39,778 bases of DNA, taken from contig JADGHL010000039.1 of assembly GCA_019686135.1 (NCBI GenBank), positions 1 through 39,778 of the forward strand. Reading direction: 5' to 3'. The notes beneath the pieces are model-generated. The model searched no databases, had not been told where the DNA came from, and saw only the letters and a list, made by a program, of their open reading frames with translations. The translations under genes and the position numbers were made by a program. Shown here in pieces: positions 25,198 through 33,147 of this stretch (its first letter is position 1; every line of letters begins with the position of its first letter). This DNA comes from Myxococcaceae bacterium. GTDB taxonomy: Bacteria > Myxococcota > Myxococcia > Myxococcales > Myxococcaceae.

Positions 25198-27387
25198 ATG
25201 TCACGGCTTCTCCTGGTTTCGAATCGGTTGCCTGTCACGGTGAAGCTCGATGGCGAGAAGGTCGCGGTGACGCCCTCGACGGGCGGGCTGGCCACCGGGC
25301 TCAAGGGTCCACATCAGCAGTCCGGCGGCCTGTGGATCGGCTGGCCCGGGGAGGTGTCGCGCTTCACCGAGAGCCAGCGGCGCGACGTCGACGCGCAGCT
25401 GGCCAACCTCCGCTGCGCGCCGGTCTACCTCACGGCGCAGGAGGTGAACCGGTACTACGAAGGGTTCTCCAATCGTGTCCTCTGGCCGCTGTTCCATTAC
25501 CTGCTCGATCGCATCCCGCTGCACTCGCGCGACTGGGAGACGTACCGGCAGGTAAACGAGAAGTTCGCCGATGCGGTCGTGCAGCGGTACGAGAAGGGCG
25601 ACGTCATCTGGGTGCACGACTACCAGCTGCTTCTGGTGCCGGGGATGATCCGCCAGAAGCTGCCCGAGGCGCGGATCGGCTTCTTTCTCCACATCCCGTT
25701 CCCGTCTTCGGAGATCTTCCGCATCCTTCCCTGGCGGCAGGAGCTCCTCGAGGGGGTGATGGGCGCGGACCTGGTGGGCTTCCACACGCTCACCTATGCG
25801 CGCCACTTCGGGACTTCGCTGCTGAGGATCCTCGGCGTGCAGATCGCCGTGGACCGCGTCAAGTACCGCGGCCGCGACATCCGCGTGGGCGCCTTCCCCA
25901 TGGGCATCGACGCGAAGGCGTTTGCCAGCTGCGGCGAGCTCGATGAAGTGAAGGAACAGGTGGCGCGGATCCGCCAGCAGGCGGCGGGGGCGAAGATCCT
26001 CCTCGGCGTCGATCGGCTGGACTACACGAAGGGCATCCCGCGGCGGCTGCTCGCGGTGGAGCGCGTGCTGGAACGCAACCCCTCGCTGCGCGGGAAGCTC
26101 CGGCTGATCCAGGTCGCGGTGCCGTCCCGCACCCGCGTCGACCAGTACGAGCAGTTCCGTCAGCAGGTCGACGAGCTCGTGGGGCGGATCAATGGCGCCT
26201 TCGGCACCATCGACTCCACGCCGATCCACTACCTCTACCAGTCCTTCAATCAGAAGGAGCTGTGCGCGATGTACCGGGCCGCCGATGTGCTTCTGGTCAC
26301 CGCGCTGCGCGACGGGATGAACCTGGTGGCCAAGGAGTTCGTCGCCACGCGCACCGACGACGATGGGGTCCTCGTGCTGAGCGAGTTCGCCGGCGCCGCC
26401 GACGAGCTTGGCGAGGCGGTGCTGGTCAACCCATACGACGTGGACACCATCGCCCGCGCCATCGTCCAGGCGCTGGAGATGCCGGAGGAGGAGCGCAAGG
26501 TCCGGATGCACGCGCTCCGCCAGCGAGTGAACGACTTCGACGTGCACCACTGGGCGAAGACCTTCATCGAGACGCTGGAGCAGACGAAGATCGCCCCGAA
26601 GCCGAGGGCGCTGCGCATCTCCAGCGAGGACGAGCTCTCCGAGGTCGTGTCGGTCATCGCCGAGGCGCCGAAGCTGGCGCTCCTGCTCGACTACGACGGC
26701 ACGCTCGTCTCGTTCGTGGGACTGCCGGAACTCGCCGCGCCCGGCGAGGCGTTGCGTTCGCTGCTCACGCGGTTGAGCGGGCTGCCCAACACCCAGGTGC
26801 ACCTCGTGAGCGGCCGCAAGCGCGAACAGCTCGACCGGTGGCTTGGCGATCTCCCGCTCGGGCTGCACGCGGAACACGGGCTGTGGTCCAAGGACGGCCG
26901 CGGCCAGGACTGGCGGCTGGTGCGGGAGGTGCCGCGTGACTGGAAGGAGAAGGTGCGGCCGATCCTCAATCAGTTCGCCACGCTGGTGCCGGGCTCGTTG
27001 GTGGAGGAGAAGACCGCCTCGCTGGCGTGGCACTACCGGATGGCGGAGGCCGAGTACAGCGCGCACCAGGCCAACGAGCTTTACCTCCACCTCACCGAGG
27101 TGTTCGCCAACCTCCCGGTGGAGGTGATGTCGGGCGACAAGGTGGTGGAGGTCCGCCCCCACGGCATCTCCAAGGCGCTGAGCGCGCAGCGCGTGCACGA
27201 GATGGCGCCGGACGCGCTTCTGGTGGCGCTGGGCGACGACCGCACCGACGAGGACATGTTCGCCGCGCTCCCCCAAGGGAGCATCGCCATCCACGTCGGC
27301 CCGAAGCCGTCGATGGCGCGGTTCCGCGTGGCGGACGTGGCCAGCGTGCACCGCATCCTGGAGGAGATCATCCGCCGCCGCGGGTGA
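25198..27387 (+). CDS. Bifunctional trehalose-6-phosphate synthase/phosphatase (OtsA-OtsB fusion)
   Basis: 729 aa. Residues 1 to ~465 are a GT20 glycosyltransferase (SRLLLVSNRLPVTV; VHDYQLLLVPGMIR; FFLHIPFPSSEIFR; GVDRLDYTKGIPRR; LRDGMNLVAKEF), which makes trehalose-6-phosphate from UDP-glucose and glucose-6-phosphate. Residues ~490-729 are a HAD phosphatase: LLLDYDGTLVSF carries the nucleophile Asp498 and acid Asp500, and GDDRTDEDMF the metal site near the C-terminus. Both active sites look intact, so one polypeptide should make trehalose. Such fusions are common in some bacteria and in yeast/plant TPS proteins. Trehalose protects against desiccation and osmotic stress. It starts 2 bases after the membrane protein stop. 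Confidence 0.95.
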   Translation: MSRLLLVSNRLPVTVKLDGEKVAVTPSTGGLATGLKGPHQQSGGLWIGWPGEVSRFTESQRRDVDAQLANLRCAPVYLTAQEVNRYYEGFSNRVLWPLFHYLLDRIPLHSRDWETYRQVNEKFADAVVQRYEKGDVIWVHDYQLLLVPGMIRQKLPEARIGFFLHIPFPSSEIFRILPWRQELLEGVMGADLVGFHTLTYARHFGTSLLRILGVQIAVDRVKYRGRDIRVGAFPMGIDAKAFASCGELDEVKEQVARIRQQAAGAKILLGVDRLDYTKGIPRRLLAVERVLERNPSLRGKLRLIQVAVPSRTRVDQYEQFRQQVDELVGRINGAFGTIDSTPIHYLYQSFNQKELCAMYRAADVLLVTALRDGMNLVAKEFVATRTDDDGVLVLSEFAGAADELGEAVLVNPYDVDTIARAIVQALEMPEEERKVRMHALRQRVNDFDVHHWAKTFIETLEQTKIAPKPRALRISSEDELSEVVSVIAEAPKLALLLDYDGTLVSFVGLPELAAPGEALRSLLTRLSGLPNTQVHLVSGRKREQLDRWLGDLPLGLHAEHGLWSKDGRGQDWRLVREVPRDWKEKVRPILNQFATLVPGSLVEEKTASLAWHYRMAEAEYSAHQANELYLHLTEVFANLPVEVMSGDKVVEVRPHGISKALSAQRVHEMAPDALLVALGDDRTDEDMFAALPQGSIAIHVGPKPSMARFRVADVASVHRILEEIIRRRG

Positions 27388-27426
27388 GCCGAACGGTGCG
27401 GGGTGTTCAGAATCGGGCAGGGTGGC

Positions 27427-27456
27427 TTGACCTGTGGGCTACCCGACCGCTAGGCC
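27427..27456 (+). promoter_or_regulatory. Candidate sigma70-type promoter for the NTF2-like gene
   Basis: TTGACC (27427-27432) is a good -35 element and TAGGCC (27451-27456) a weak -10 at 18-base spacing. They lie in the 98-base gap after the trehalose gene and 30 bases before the next start codon. The -10 is poor, so the call is tentative. Confidence 0.3.
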
Positions 27457-27485
27457 CACGCGCGACCTTCCGGAGGGTTTGCGAC

Positions 27486-28034
27486 ATGAAGAAGCTGATC
27501 GCGCTGGCAGTGGTGTGCTGTTCGACCTTCGCCTTCGCTCAGGCCGCGCAAGAGGGCGTGGACATGACGAAGGTGGGCCCGGCGGCGCGCAAGCCGAAGA
27601 ACGAGGCGGCCATCAAGAAGGAGATCATGGCCTTCTTCAAGAAGGCCGACGAGGCGAAGGACTTCGACTCGATGGTCGCCCTGCACGACTTCCCGGTGTT
27701 CATGATCACCGACGACGCCAACGGCAACGTCGAGGCGAAGCTGTTCACCCGCGACGAGTACGTCGAGATGATGAAGCCGATGATGGAGCACATGCCGAAG
27801 GACATGAAGGTGACGCACAAGCCCACCATCACCGTGCTCTCCGACAACATGGCGAACGTGACCGACGCGTACACCATGACCATCGGCAAGCAGAAGGTGA
27901 GCGGGAAGAACTCAGGCTTCCTGGTGAAGAAGAACGGCCAGTGGCTCTGGAAGACGATGGAGGAGGCCGGCTGGGGCGGCATGGGGCACGGCGATAGCGC
28001 CGCCACGGGCGGTGCCGGCGCGGAGACGAAGTAG
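27486..28034 (+). CDS. Secreted NTF2-like (SnoaL/DUF4440-type) protein
   Basis: 182 aa from ATG 27486, with GGAGGG (27472-27477) 8 bases upstream. A signal peptide (KKLIALAVVCCSTFAFA) is followed by a helix-rich start (AAIKKEIMAFFKKADEAKDF) and a curved-sheet pattern typical of the NTF2-like fold (VTDAYTMTIGKQKVSG, GFLVKKNGQWLWKTMEEAG). The Gly/Ala-rich C-terminal tail looks unstructured. The fold hosts both enzymes and binding proteins, so no reaction can be named. A clear intrinsic terminator follows its stop. Confidence 0.82.
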   Translation: MKKLIALAVVCCSTFAFAQAAQEGVDMTKVGPAARKPKNEAAIKKEIMAFFKKADEAKDFDSMVALHDFPVFMITDDANGNVEAKLFTRDEYVEMMKPMMEHMPKDMKVTHKPTITVLSDNMANVTDAYTMTIGKQKVSGKNSGFLVKKNGQWLWKTMEEAGWGGMGHGDSAATGGAGAETK

Positions 28035-28063
28035 CCGCCGCATCAGAAGACGCCGCTTCCGAC

Positions 28064-28104
28064 GACCCCCTCCCGCATCCCGCGGCGAGGGGGTCTTCGT
28101 TTTC
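28064..28104 (+). terminator. Intrinsic terminator after the NTF2-like gene
   Basis: Perfect 9-bp stem GACCCCCTC (28064-28072) / GAGGGGGTC (28087-28095) with a 14-base GC-rich loop, followed by TTCGTTTTC. It begins 30 bases past the stop codon and separates this gene from the Fur-box cassette. Confidence 0.85.
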
Positions 28105-28147
28105 AGGACCTCTTGATCTCCCTGGGCGCCTCAACTAAAGAGGCTCT

Positions 28148-28166
28148 GAAAATGAGAATCGTTTTC
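28148..28166. promoter_or_regulatory. Fur box overlapping the di-haem oxidoreductase start
   Basis: GAAAATGAGAATCGTTTTC matches the 19-bp consensus GATAATGATAATCATTATC at 15 positions and has TGAAAA/TTTTCA symmetry around its centre. It is strikingly AT-rich in a GC-rich genome. It overlaps the presumed ATG start (28152), so bound Fur would block transcription near or downstream of the start site. It predicts iron-repressed expression of the cassette at 28.15-31.74 kb. Confidence 0.82.
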
Positions 28167-29366
28167 AAAATGGCACTCGCCGCCGCGCTCTTCCTCGGGT
28201 GTGGTCCGATGCCGGACGACGGCCGGAAGCTCGTGACGGACGAGGCGTTGGACACGCCGCTCCGGGGCGTTACCGAGGCCGAGCGTGCCGCCTTCTTCGC
28301 GGGCGACGCCACCTTCGACGCGATGTACCGGCCGGTGGACGGGCTCGGGCCGCTGTACATCCGGGGCTCGTGCGCCTCCTGCCACGAGGAGGCGACCAAC
28401 GGTCCGGGCGTGGTGGAGAAGATGGCCGCGGTCTACGACGACGGCATCACGCCGAAGCCGGTGGACTTCCCGTATGGGCGGTCGGTGCGGCCGTACGTGA
28501 CGGCCGGTGCCACCACGCCGGTGGAGCCCGGTCCGGACCTGAAGGTCACCCAACGCGTGGGGCTGCCGATTCTCGGGCGCGGGTACCTCGAGGCGATCCG
28601 CGACGACGAGATTGAACGCGTGGAGGCGCTGCAGTCCGAACGCGCCCGGCGCGGCGAGTCGCAGGTGACCGGGCGCATCAACCGCGTCACGCGCCACTCG
28701 CAGGCCAACCCGGACGATCCGACCCACCATCTCCAGTTCGGGGACAGCGGGCTCGTCGGCCGCTTCGGCGCCAAGGCGCGCGTCGCCACTCTGGACGACT
28801 TCGCCGCGGACGCGCTGCAGGGCGACATGGGGATGACCTCGCCGCTTCGGCCCGAGGAGCTTCCCAACCCGGACGGGCTCACCGACGATCTCCACCCCGG
28901 CATCGACGTCGATCTCGACACGGTGAACGCGCTCGCCACCTACGTGCGCCTGGTGGAGATCCCCCAGCGCCAGGAACCGGATCCCGCCGCGGTGCAGCTC
29001 TTCTCCGACATCGGCTGCGCCGAGTGCCACGTACCGTCGCTGCACACGCGCGCGGACTATCCGATCGGCGCGCTCGCGGACATCGACGCGCCCGTCTACA
29101 CCGACCTGTTGCTGCACGAGATGGGCACCGCGCTGTCGGATGGGCTGGAGGACGAGGACGCGCGCTCGACCGAGTGGCGCACCGCCCCGCTGATCGGCCT
29201 ACGCTTTTTGCGCGCGTACATGCACGACAGCCGCGCGCAGACGATCGACGAGGCCATCCGCGCACACCAATCCGAAGGCTCCGAGGCCAACGCCTCGGTG
29301 GACCGCTACCTCTCGCTCTCGGCCGAAGAGCGCCAACGCCTGACCGACTTCGTCGGCAGCCTCTGA
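28152..29366 (+). CDS. Di-haem c-type oxidoreductase lipoprotein (DHOR / putative thiol oxidoreductase)
   Basis: 404 aa from ATG 28152, which has AGAGG 8 bases upstream; ATG 28170 is possible. A lipoprotein signal (ALAAALFLGC) is followed by two c-haem motifs: CASCH at 74-78 and CAECH at 289-293. Sequences such as GRINRVTRHSQ, GRFGAKARVATLDDFAADA and LLLHEMGTALSDGLED with WRTAPLIGL near the end are diagnostic of the DHOR family, related to MauG-type di-haem proteins. DHOR genes are commonly paired with imelysin-type iron genes, as here. A periplasmic redox role in iron acquisition is inferred. It is first in the Fur-box cassette and ends 19 bases before the imelysin gene. Confidence 0.92.
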   Translation: MRIVFKMALAAALFLGCGPMPDDGRKLVTDEALDTPLRGVTEAERAAFFAGDATFDAMYRPVDGLGPLYIRGSCASCHEEATNGPGVVEKMAAVYDDGITPKPVDFPYGRSVRPYVTAGATTPVEPGPDLKVTQRVGLPILGRGYLEAIRDDEIERVEALQSERARRGESQVTGRINRVTRHSQANPDDPTHHLQFGDSGLVGRFGAKARVATLDDFAADALQGDMGMTSPLRPEELPNPDGLTDDLHPGIDVDLDTVNALATYVRLVEIPQRQEPDPAAVQLFSDIGCAECHVPSLHTRADYPIGALADIDAPVYTDLLLHEMGTALSDGLEDEDARSTEWRTAPLIGLRFLRAYMHDSRAQTIDEAIRAHQSEGSEANASVDRYLSLSAEERQRLTDFVGSL

Positions 29367-29385
29367 CCCTGAAAGGAACACCACC

Positions 29386-30411
29386 GTGAAGAAGCTCTCG
29401 ATCCTCTCTGCCCTCGGACTGGGCGCCCTCCTCACCACCGGCTGCGGGCCCGACCCGAAGGAGCAGGCCCTCAACGACGTGAAGACGTACGTGCAGACCA
29501 ACCTCGACGCGCTCCACCAGGCGGCGGTCGATCTGCGCAACGACGCGCCCGCGCCCGACGCGGACGGCTGGAACGCCACCGACGACGCTGCCGCGGTGGC
29601 GAAGATGAAGGAGGACTGGAAGAAGGCCCGCGTCGCCTACGAGCGCATCGAAGGTGCGATCGCCGTGCTCTTCCCCGAGCTCGATGTCTCCACCGACGAG
29701 CGCTACGACGGCTTCATCGCCGAGGCCCCGGACGACAACCTCTTCGACGGCGAGGGCGTGATCGGCATCCACGCGGTGGAGCGGATCCTCTGGTCGGATT
29801 CGATTCCAGCGTCGGTGCGGGAGTTCGAGGAGGGCCTGCCTAACTACCGCCCGGCGGCGTTCCCCGCCACCCAGGAGGAGGCGGCCGCGTTCAAGGACGG
29901 GCTGCTCGCGCGGCTGGAGGCGGACACGAAGCAGATGAGGGACGACTTCGCGCCGCTGGAGCTGGACCCTGCCGCGGCGTTCCGCGGGGTGATCGGCTCC
30001 ATCGAGGAGCAGGTGGAGAAGGTGAACCTCGCCGCCACCGGCGAAGAGGAGTCCCGCTACGCCCAGCACACGCTCGCGGACATGCGCGCCAACGTCGAGG
30101 GCGGGCGGGAGATCTTCAAGGCGTTCTCGCCGTGGCTTCTGGGGACTGAGCACGGCAAGGAGCTGGATGACGGCGTGAAGGGCGGCTTCGACCGGCTCGA
30201 TGCCGCGTACGCCGCGGTGGAGGGCGACGCGCTCCCGCCGGTGCCACAGACCTGGAGCTCCCAGAACCCGAGCGAGGCGGACCTGGCCACCCCGTTCGGC
30301 AAGCTGTGGAAGGTGGTGCGCGACGAGGCGGACCCTGGGCTCGAAGGGTCGACGGCCCACGAGATGAACCACGCCGCCGAGGCGCTGGGCATCCCCGAGC
30401 TGCCGGAATAG
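29386..30411 (+). CDS. EfeO/EfeM-type imelysin lipoprotein
   Basis: 341 aa from GTG 29386, with AAAGGA about 10 bases upstream. A lipoprotein signal (LGLGALLTTGC) is followed by a helical imelysin domain. Its signatures are the early ARVAYERIEGAIAVLFPELD stretch and GIHAVERILW, which holds the family HxxE motif (His129, Glu132). The EfeO/EfeM group binds iron (and possibly haem) in the periplasm or on the envelope. No EfeU permease or EfeB peroxidase gene is in the cassette, so the iron path must use other partners, perhaps the barrel-like protein downstream. The next gene starts 3 bases after the stop. Confidence 0.92.
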   Translation: MKKLSILSALGLGALLTTGCGPDPKEQALNDVKTYVQTNLDALHQAAVDLRNDAPAPDADGWNATDDAAAVAKMKEDWKKARVAYERIEGAIAVLFPELDVSTDERYDGFIAEAPDDNLFDGEGVIGIHAVERILWSDSIPASVREFEEGLPNYRPAAFPATQEEAAAFKDGLLARLEADTKQMRDDFAPLELDPAAAFRGVIGSIEEQVEKVNLAATGEEESRYAQHTLADMRANVEGGREIFKAFSPWLLGTEHGKELDDGVKGGFDRLDAAYAAVEGDALPPVPQTWSSQNPSEADLATPFGKLWKVVRDEADPGLEGSTAHEMNHAAEALGIPELPE

Positions 30412-30414
30412 CGG

Positions 30415-30951
30415 ATGGGCGTCGTTCGGAACCTTCTCATCGCCGCCGCGCTCGTCGTGGGCGCGTGCGGCCCTGCCGAAGAACCCGGCGGGCAGCGCAC
30501 CACGTTCATCGCCCTGGCGAAGGACTTCCAGGGGTTCGAGGACTGGGAGCCGTTCCCGCTGCCGGCCAACGCGGTGGATCCGGCGGATCCACACTCCGGC
30601 GGGCCGCGCACCATCTACCTCAATCGGCGCCCGCCGGGCGGGAGCACTGCGTTCCCGGTGGGGACGATGATCGTGAAGGCGCCCACCGGCGAGGGCGCCG
30701 AAGAGCGCCAAACGTTCGCGATGGTCAAGCGCGGAGGGACCTACAACCAGGCCGGCGCCACCGGCTGGGAGTGGTTCGAGCTGGCCACGGCGACCGACGG
30801 CAGCGTGGCGATCGTCTGGCGCGGTCTGGGGCCGCCGGTCGGCGAGAGCTACGGCAACGCCGGCACCACCTGCAATGACTGTCACAAAAGCGCCGCGGCC
30901 AACGACTTCGTCAAGGCCCCGGCGCTGCAGCTGAAGGACCTCTCACCATGA
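30415..30951 (+). CDS. Cytochrome P460-like c-haem lipoprotein
   Basis: 178 aa with a lipoprotein signal (LLIAAALVVGAC). A beta-rich middle section (GTMIVKAPTGEG, MVKRGGTYNQAGATGWEWFE) precedes a single C-terminal haem-binding CNDCH (Cys153-His157) followed by ANDFV. This order, a beta sheet with a terminal CxxCH, matches the cytochrome P460/c'-beta family. The usual haem-crosslinking Lys cannot be assigned by eye. It could pass electrons to or from the di-haem protein in the same cassette. Its stop overlaps the next start (ATGATG). Confidence 0.85.
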   Translation: MGVVRNLLIAAALVVGACGPAEEPGGQRTTFIALAKDFQGFEDWEPFPLPANAVDPADPHSGGPRTIYLNRRPPGGSTAFPVGTMIVKAPTGEGAEERQTFAMVKRGGTYNQAGATGWEWFELATATDGSVAIVWRGLGPPVGESYGNAGTTCNDCHKSAAANDFVKAPALQLKDLSP

Positions 30952-31736
30952 TGCTTCGTACTTTCGTGTTGTCCGGATGCCTGTTCGCGGGCGTGGCGGC
31001 GGCGAACCCGCGCGCGCTCCCGTTCACCTATCCCACCGAGAGCCTCCCGGAGGGGGAGATCGAGTTCGAGCAGTTCGTCGATCTCACTCCCGTGCCGGGG
31101 CTGAACCTGGAGGGCGAGCGCAGCCTGCAGCCGCTGGCGGTGCTCACCACCGAGCTCGAGTATGGCATCACCGACGCGCTCGAGCTGGGGCTGTACCTGC
31201 AGCTCTCGAGCGATCCCTCACTCGGGACCGGCGTGACGCCGGTGTTCCTGGACGGCGTGAAGCAGCGCCTGCGCTACCGACTGGCGGATCCGGGTGAGTG
31301 GCCGGTGGACGTGGCGTTCTACGGCGAGGTCGCGGAGCTGCACGACGAGCTGGAGCTGGAAGGGAAGGTGCTGCTGCAGCGCCGGTTCGGGCCGTTCCGG
31401 GTGGCGACCAACCTCGTGCTCGAGCACGAGCTCTATTACTCGGGCGAACGCGAGTGGGTGTTCGCGCCGACCCTGGGCGTGACGTGGTCGCCGCGCGCGT
31501 CGTTCTCGCTCGGGCTCGAGGGATTTTTACACATGGAGTTCGGGAACCCCGAGGCCGAAGGGTCGTTCAACGCCGCGCCGCACCTCTTCGTGGGCCCGGC
31601 GGTGATGTACCAGTGGAAGCGGCTGTGGCTGTCCGCGGGCGCCTACGTGCGCACGGACTCGTGGAACCGTCCCGCGCAGGACGGCGATGCGTTCGGCCGC
31701 GTGTGGACGCGGGCGATCGTCGGTCTGTCGATCTGA
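30948..31736 (+). CDS. Probable outer-membrane beta-barrel protein
   Basis: 262 aa with a signal peptide (MLRTFVLSGCLFAGVAAA). After an N-terminal plug-like region (LPEGEIEFEQFVDLTPVPGL), the sequence alternates hydrophobic and polar residues in many short strands with aromatic ends (ALELGLYLQLSS, FRVATNLVLEHELYYSG, SFSLGLEGFLHMEFG, LWLSAGAYVRTDSW) and ends in IVGLSI. This is the pattern of a 10- to 12-strand outer-membrane barrel. No TonB box is seen, and at this size it is not a TonB-dependent receptor. As the last gene of the Fur-box cassette it may be the outer-membrane partner of the iron lipoproteins (inference). Confidence 0.82.
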   Translation: MMLRTFVLSGCLFAGVAAANPRALPFTYPTESLPEGEIEFEQFVDLTPVPGLNLEGERSLQPLAVLTTELEYGITDALELGLYLQLSSDPSLGTGVTPVFLDGVKQRLRYRLADPGEWPVDVAFYGEVAELHDELELEGKVLLQRRFGPFRVATNLVLEHELYYSGEREWVFAPTLGVTWSPRASFSLGLEGFLHMEFGNPEAEGSFNAAPHLFVGPAVMYQWKRLWLSAGAYVRTDSWNRPAQDGDAFGRVWTRAIVGLSI

Positions 31737-31745
31737 TCCGTCCGG

Positions 31746-32726
31746 CTAGCGGAACGCGGGCTGCGCCCAGTCGACGTCGACGCCGTGGAGGGGGAACGGC
31801 AAGAGCCGTCGGCACTTCGTCTCGCAGGCGGGCGCGAAGGTCCCCGGTGTCCTCCCGGTGGAGGCGGTGGGCGCGCCCCACCAGAACTCGGCGATCGCCA
31901 CGGGGCGAAGGCGCGCGCGGTTGGCGAAGGCCAGGAGCTTCGCCGCCGCGCAATCGCCGGTGCCCGACGAAGGGACCTCGGGGGCGAACAGCTCGCGCAG
32001 TGTGGCCGTGCGTCCGGTCGCGTCGACGAACTGGTAGAGCTCGTACAGACGCCACGACACCTTCTGGGAGAGCGCCACGCGCTCGGCCTTGAGCGTTCGG
32101 AGCGCGGACGCGAAGGCCGCGAGTTTCGCTTCGAGCGGCGCGCGCTCCGCACGGAAGGCGGCCTTCATCCGGCGGAGCGCCACGTCCTCGTCCCAGCTTT
32201 CGGCGGAGAGCTGCGCGAGGCGGTCGGAGTCGGCGTCCGTTGCCGCGCGCCGGCGAGCCCGCGCTTCGCGTGCGCGCTGGTGCTGCGCTTTCAGCTCCGC
32301 GAGCGCGCGCTGATGACGGGCCCGCAGCGCCTCGAGCTCGGCGCGTGCAGAGGCCCACGCGGGGTCGTTCTCGAGCGCCTCGATGCGCGCCGTGCACGCG
32401 GCGATCTGCGCTTCGCCGGGAGCAATCTCCCGGAGTCGCCTCGCCTCATCGACCACGGGTGGGACGAAGCCCGGCACCTCCCATCGGCCGCCGAGCTGGC
32501 CGGAGAAGGCGCGCAACGTCTGAACGGCGCCGCCGGCCGCTTCGACGACGAGCACGCCGAACATCTTCCCGCGCGCCAGATCCGCAGCGCCGATCGGCAC
32601 GCGCCCGGCGCGAAGGTCGCGCACCAACGCCTCGGCGGCTTCGCGCGCCAACGGCGGCGGCGGCGCGCGGAAGGGATCGTTCAAGGCGGGAGGAAGGCTT
32701 GCGCCGGGTTCCAGTGCAGCGGACAC
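31746..32726 (-). CDS. Stand-alone RluA-type N-terminal domain protein without catalytic domain
   Basis: 326 aa. It matches the long N-terminal extension found before the catalytic domain of one RluA pseudouridine synthase subgroup (for example in Vibrio): RGKMFGVLVVEAAGG, LRAFSGQLGG, VPGFVPPVVDEARR, a central Arg/Glu-rich coiled coil (~105-235), then SGTGDCAAAKLLAFANR, AIAEFWWGAPT and FAPACETKC. In those enzymes the synthase domain, with its HRLD catalytic Asp motif, follows. Here the protein stops shortly after GVDVDWAQPAFR, and the neighbouring downstream gene is on the other strand with 9 bases between stops. It is therefore either a truncated enzyme or a dedicated stand-alone RNA-binding or adaptor module. 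No catalytic motif is present. Confidence 0.8.
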   Translation of the reverse strand: MSAALEPGASLPPALNDPFRAPPPPLAREAAEALVRDLRAGRVPIGAADLARGKMFGVLVVEAAGGAVQTLRAFSGQLGGRWEVPGFVPPVVDEARRLREIAPGEAQIAACTARIEALENDPAWASARAELEALRARHQRALAELKAQHQRAREARARRRAATDADSDRLAQLSAESWDEDVALRRMKAAFRAERAPLEAKLAAFASALRTLKAERVALSQKVSWRLYELYQFVDATGRTATLRELFAPEVPSSGTGDCAAAKLLAFANRARLRPVAIAEFWWGAPTASTGRTPGTFAPACETKCRRLLPFPLHGVDVDWAQPAFR

Positions 32727-32788
32727 GGTGGACGCGGCGCAGCGTAGCGGTCTGCTGTGTACGGTCTACGGTCTGCCGTCTGCAGAAA

Positions 32789-32826
32789 GGCCGCTCCCGG
32801 CGAAACGCTGCGCGCCGGGAGCGGCC
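32789..32826 (-). terminator. Strong hairpin terminator after the Gly-rich gene
   Basis: Perfect 14-bp stem: GGCCGCTCCCGGCG (32789-32802) pairs with 32813-32826 around a 10-base loop. On the minus strand it lies 22 bases past the Gly-rich gene stop and is followed by a short CTTTCT tract. Confidence 0.75.
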
Positions 32827-32848
32827 GTGATGCCGAACGTCGGAGGTG

Positions 32849-33028
32849 CTACTTGCGTGGTCCGTTGGTGCGGTCAGGGCCGGACGGGTTTCCGGTGGTG
32901 TTCGGGTAGCCGGTGCCCTTACCGCCGGACTGCCCGCCGCCGCCGGGTCTGCTACCACTCTGGCCGCCCTGGCCGCCCTTGCTGCCGCCCTGGTTCCCGC
33001 CCGGGATATTTCCGCTGTTCTGACCCAT
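32849..33028 (-). CDS. Gly-rich low-complexity small protein
   Basis: 59 aa, about half Gly/Ser/Asn/Gln (GGSKGGQGGQSGSRPGGGG), ending in NPSGPDRTNGPRK. No Cys, signal or TM. It is a real gene: AGGAG with GAGG sits just upstream of ATG 33028, and a strong terminator follows. Such short Gly-rich proteins occur as stress-induced or KGG-like proteins; I do not assign one. It may be intrinsically disordered. Confidence 0.7.
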   Translation of the reverse strand: MGQNSGNIPGGNQGGSKGGQGGQSGSRPGGGGQSGGKGTGYPNTTGNPSGPDRTNGPRK

Positions 33029-33147
33029 GACCTCTCCTCGTGAGTGACCCCTGACCTGGGGCCGCGCGGAGGCTGAACCCTCCACCCGAACGGCGGAATC
33101 CGTCCCGGGTCTCGTTCCTCCCGCAGGTCTGTGGGAGGTGGTCGCCG

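Noticed and set aside
25201-27351. A long antisense open frame opposite the trehalose gene
   Set aside because: Its translation is low-complexity His/Arg/Leu/Glu-rich with no motifs, while the sense strand has complete GT20 and HAD motifs. It reflects high GC.
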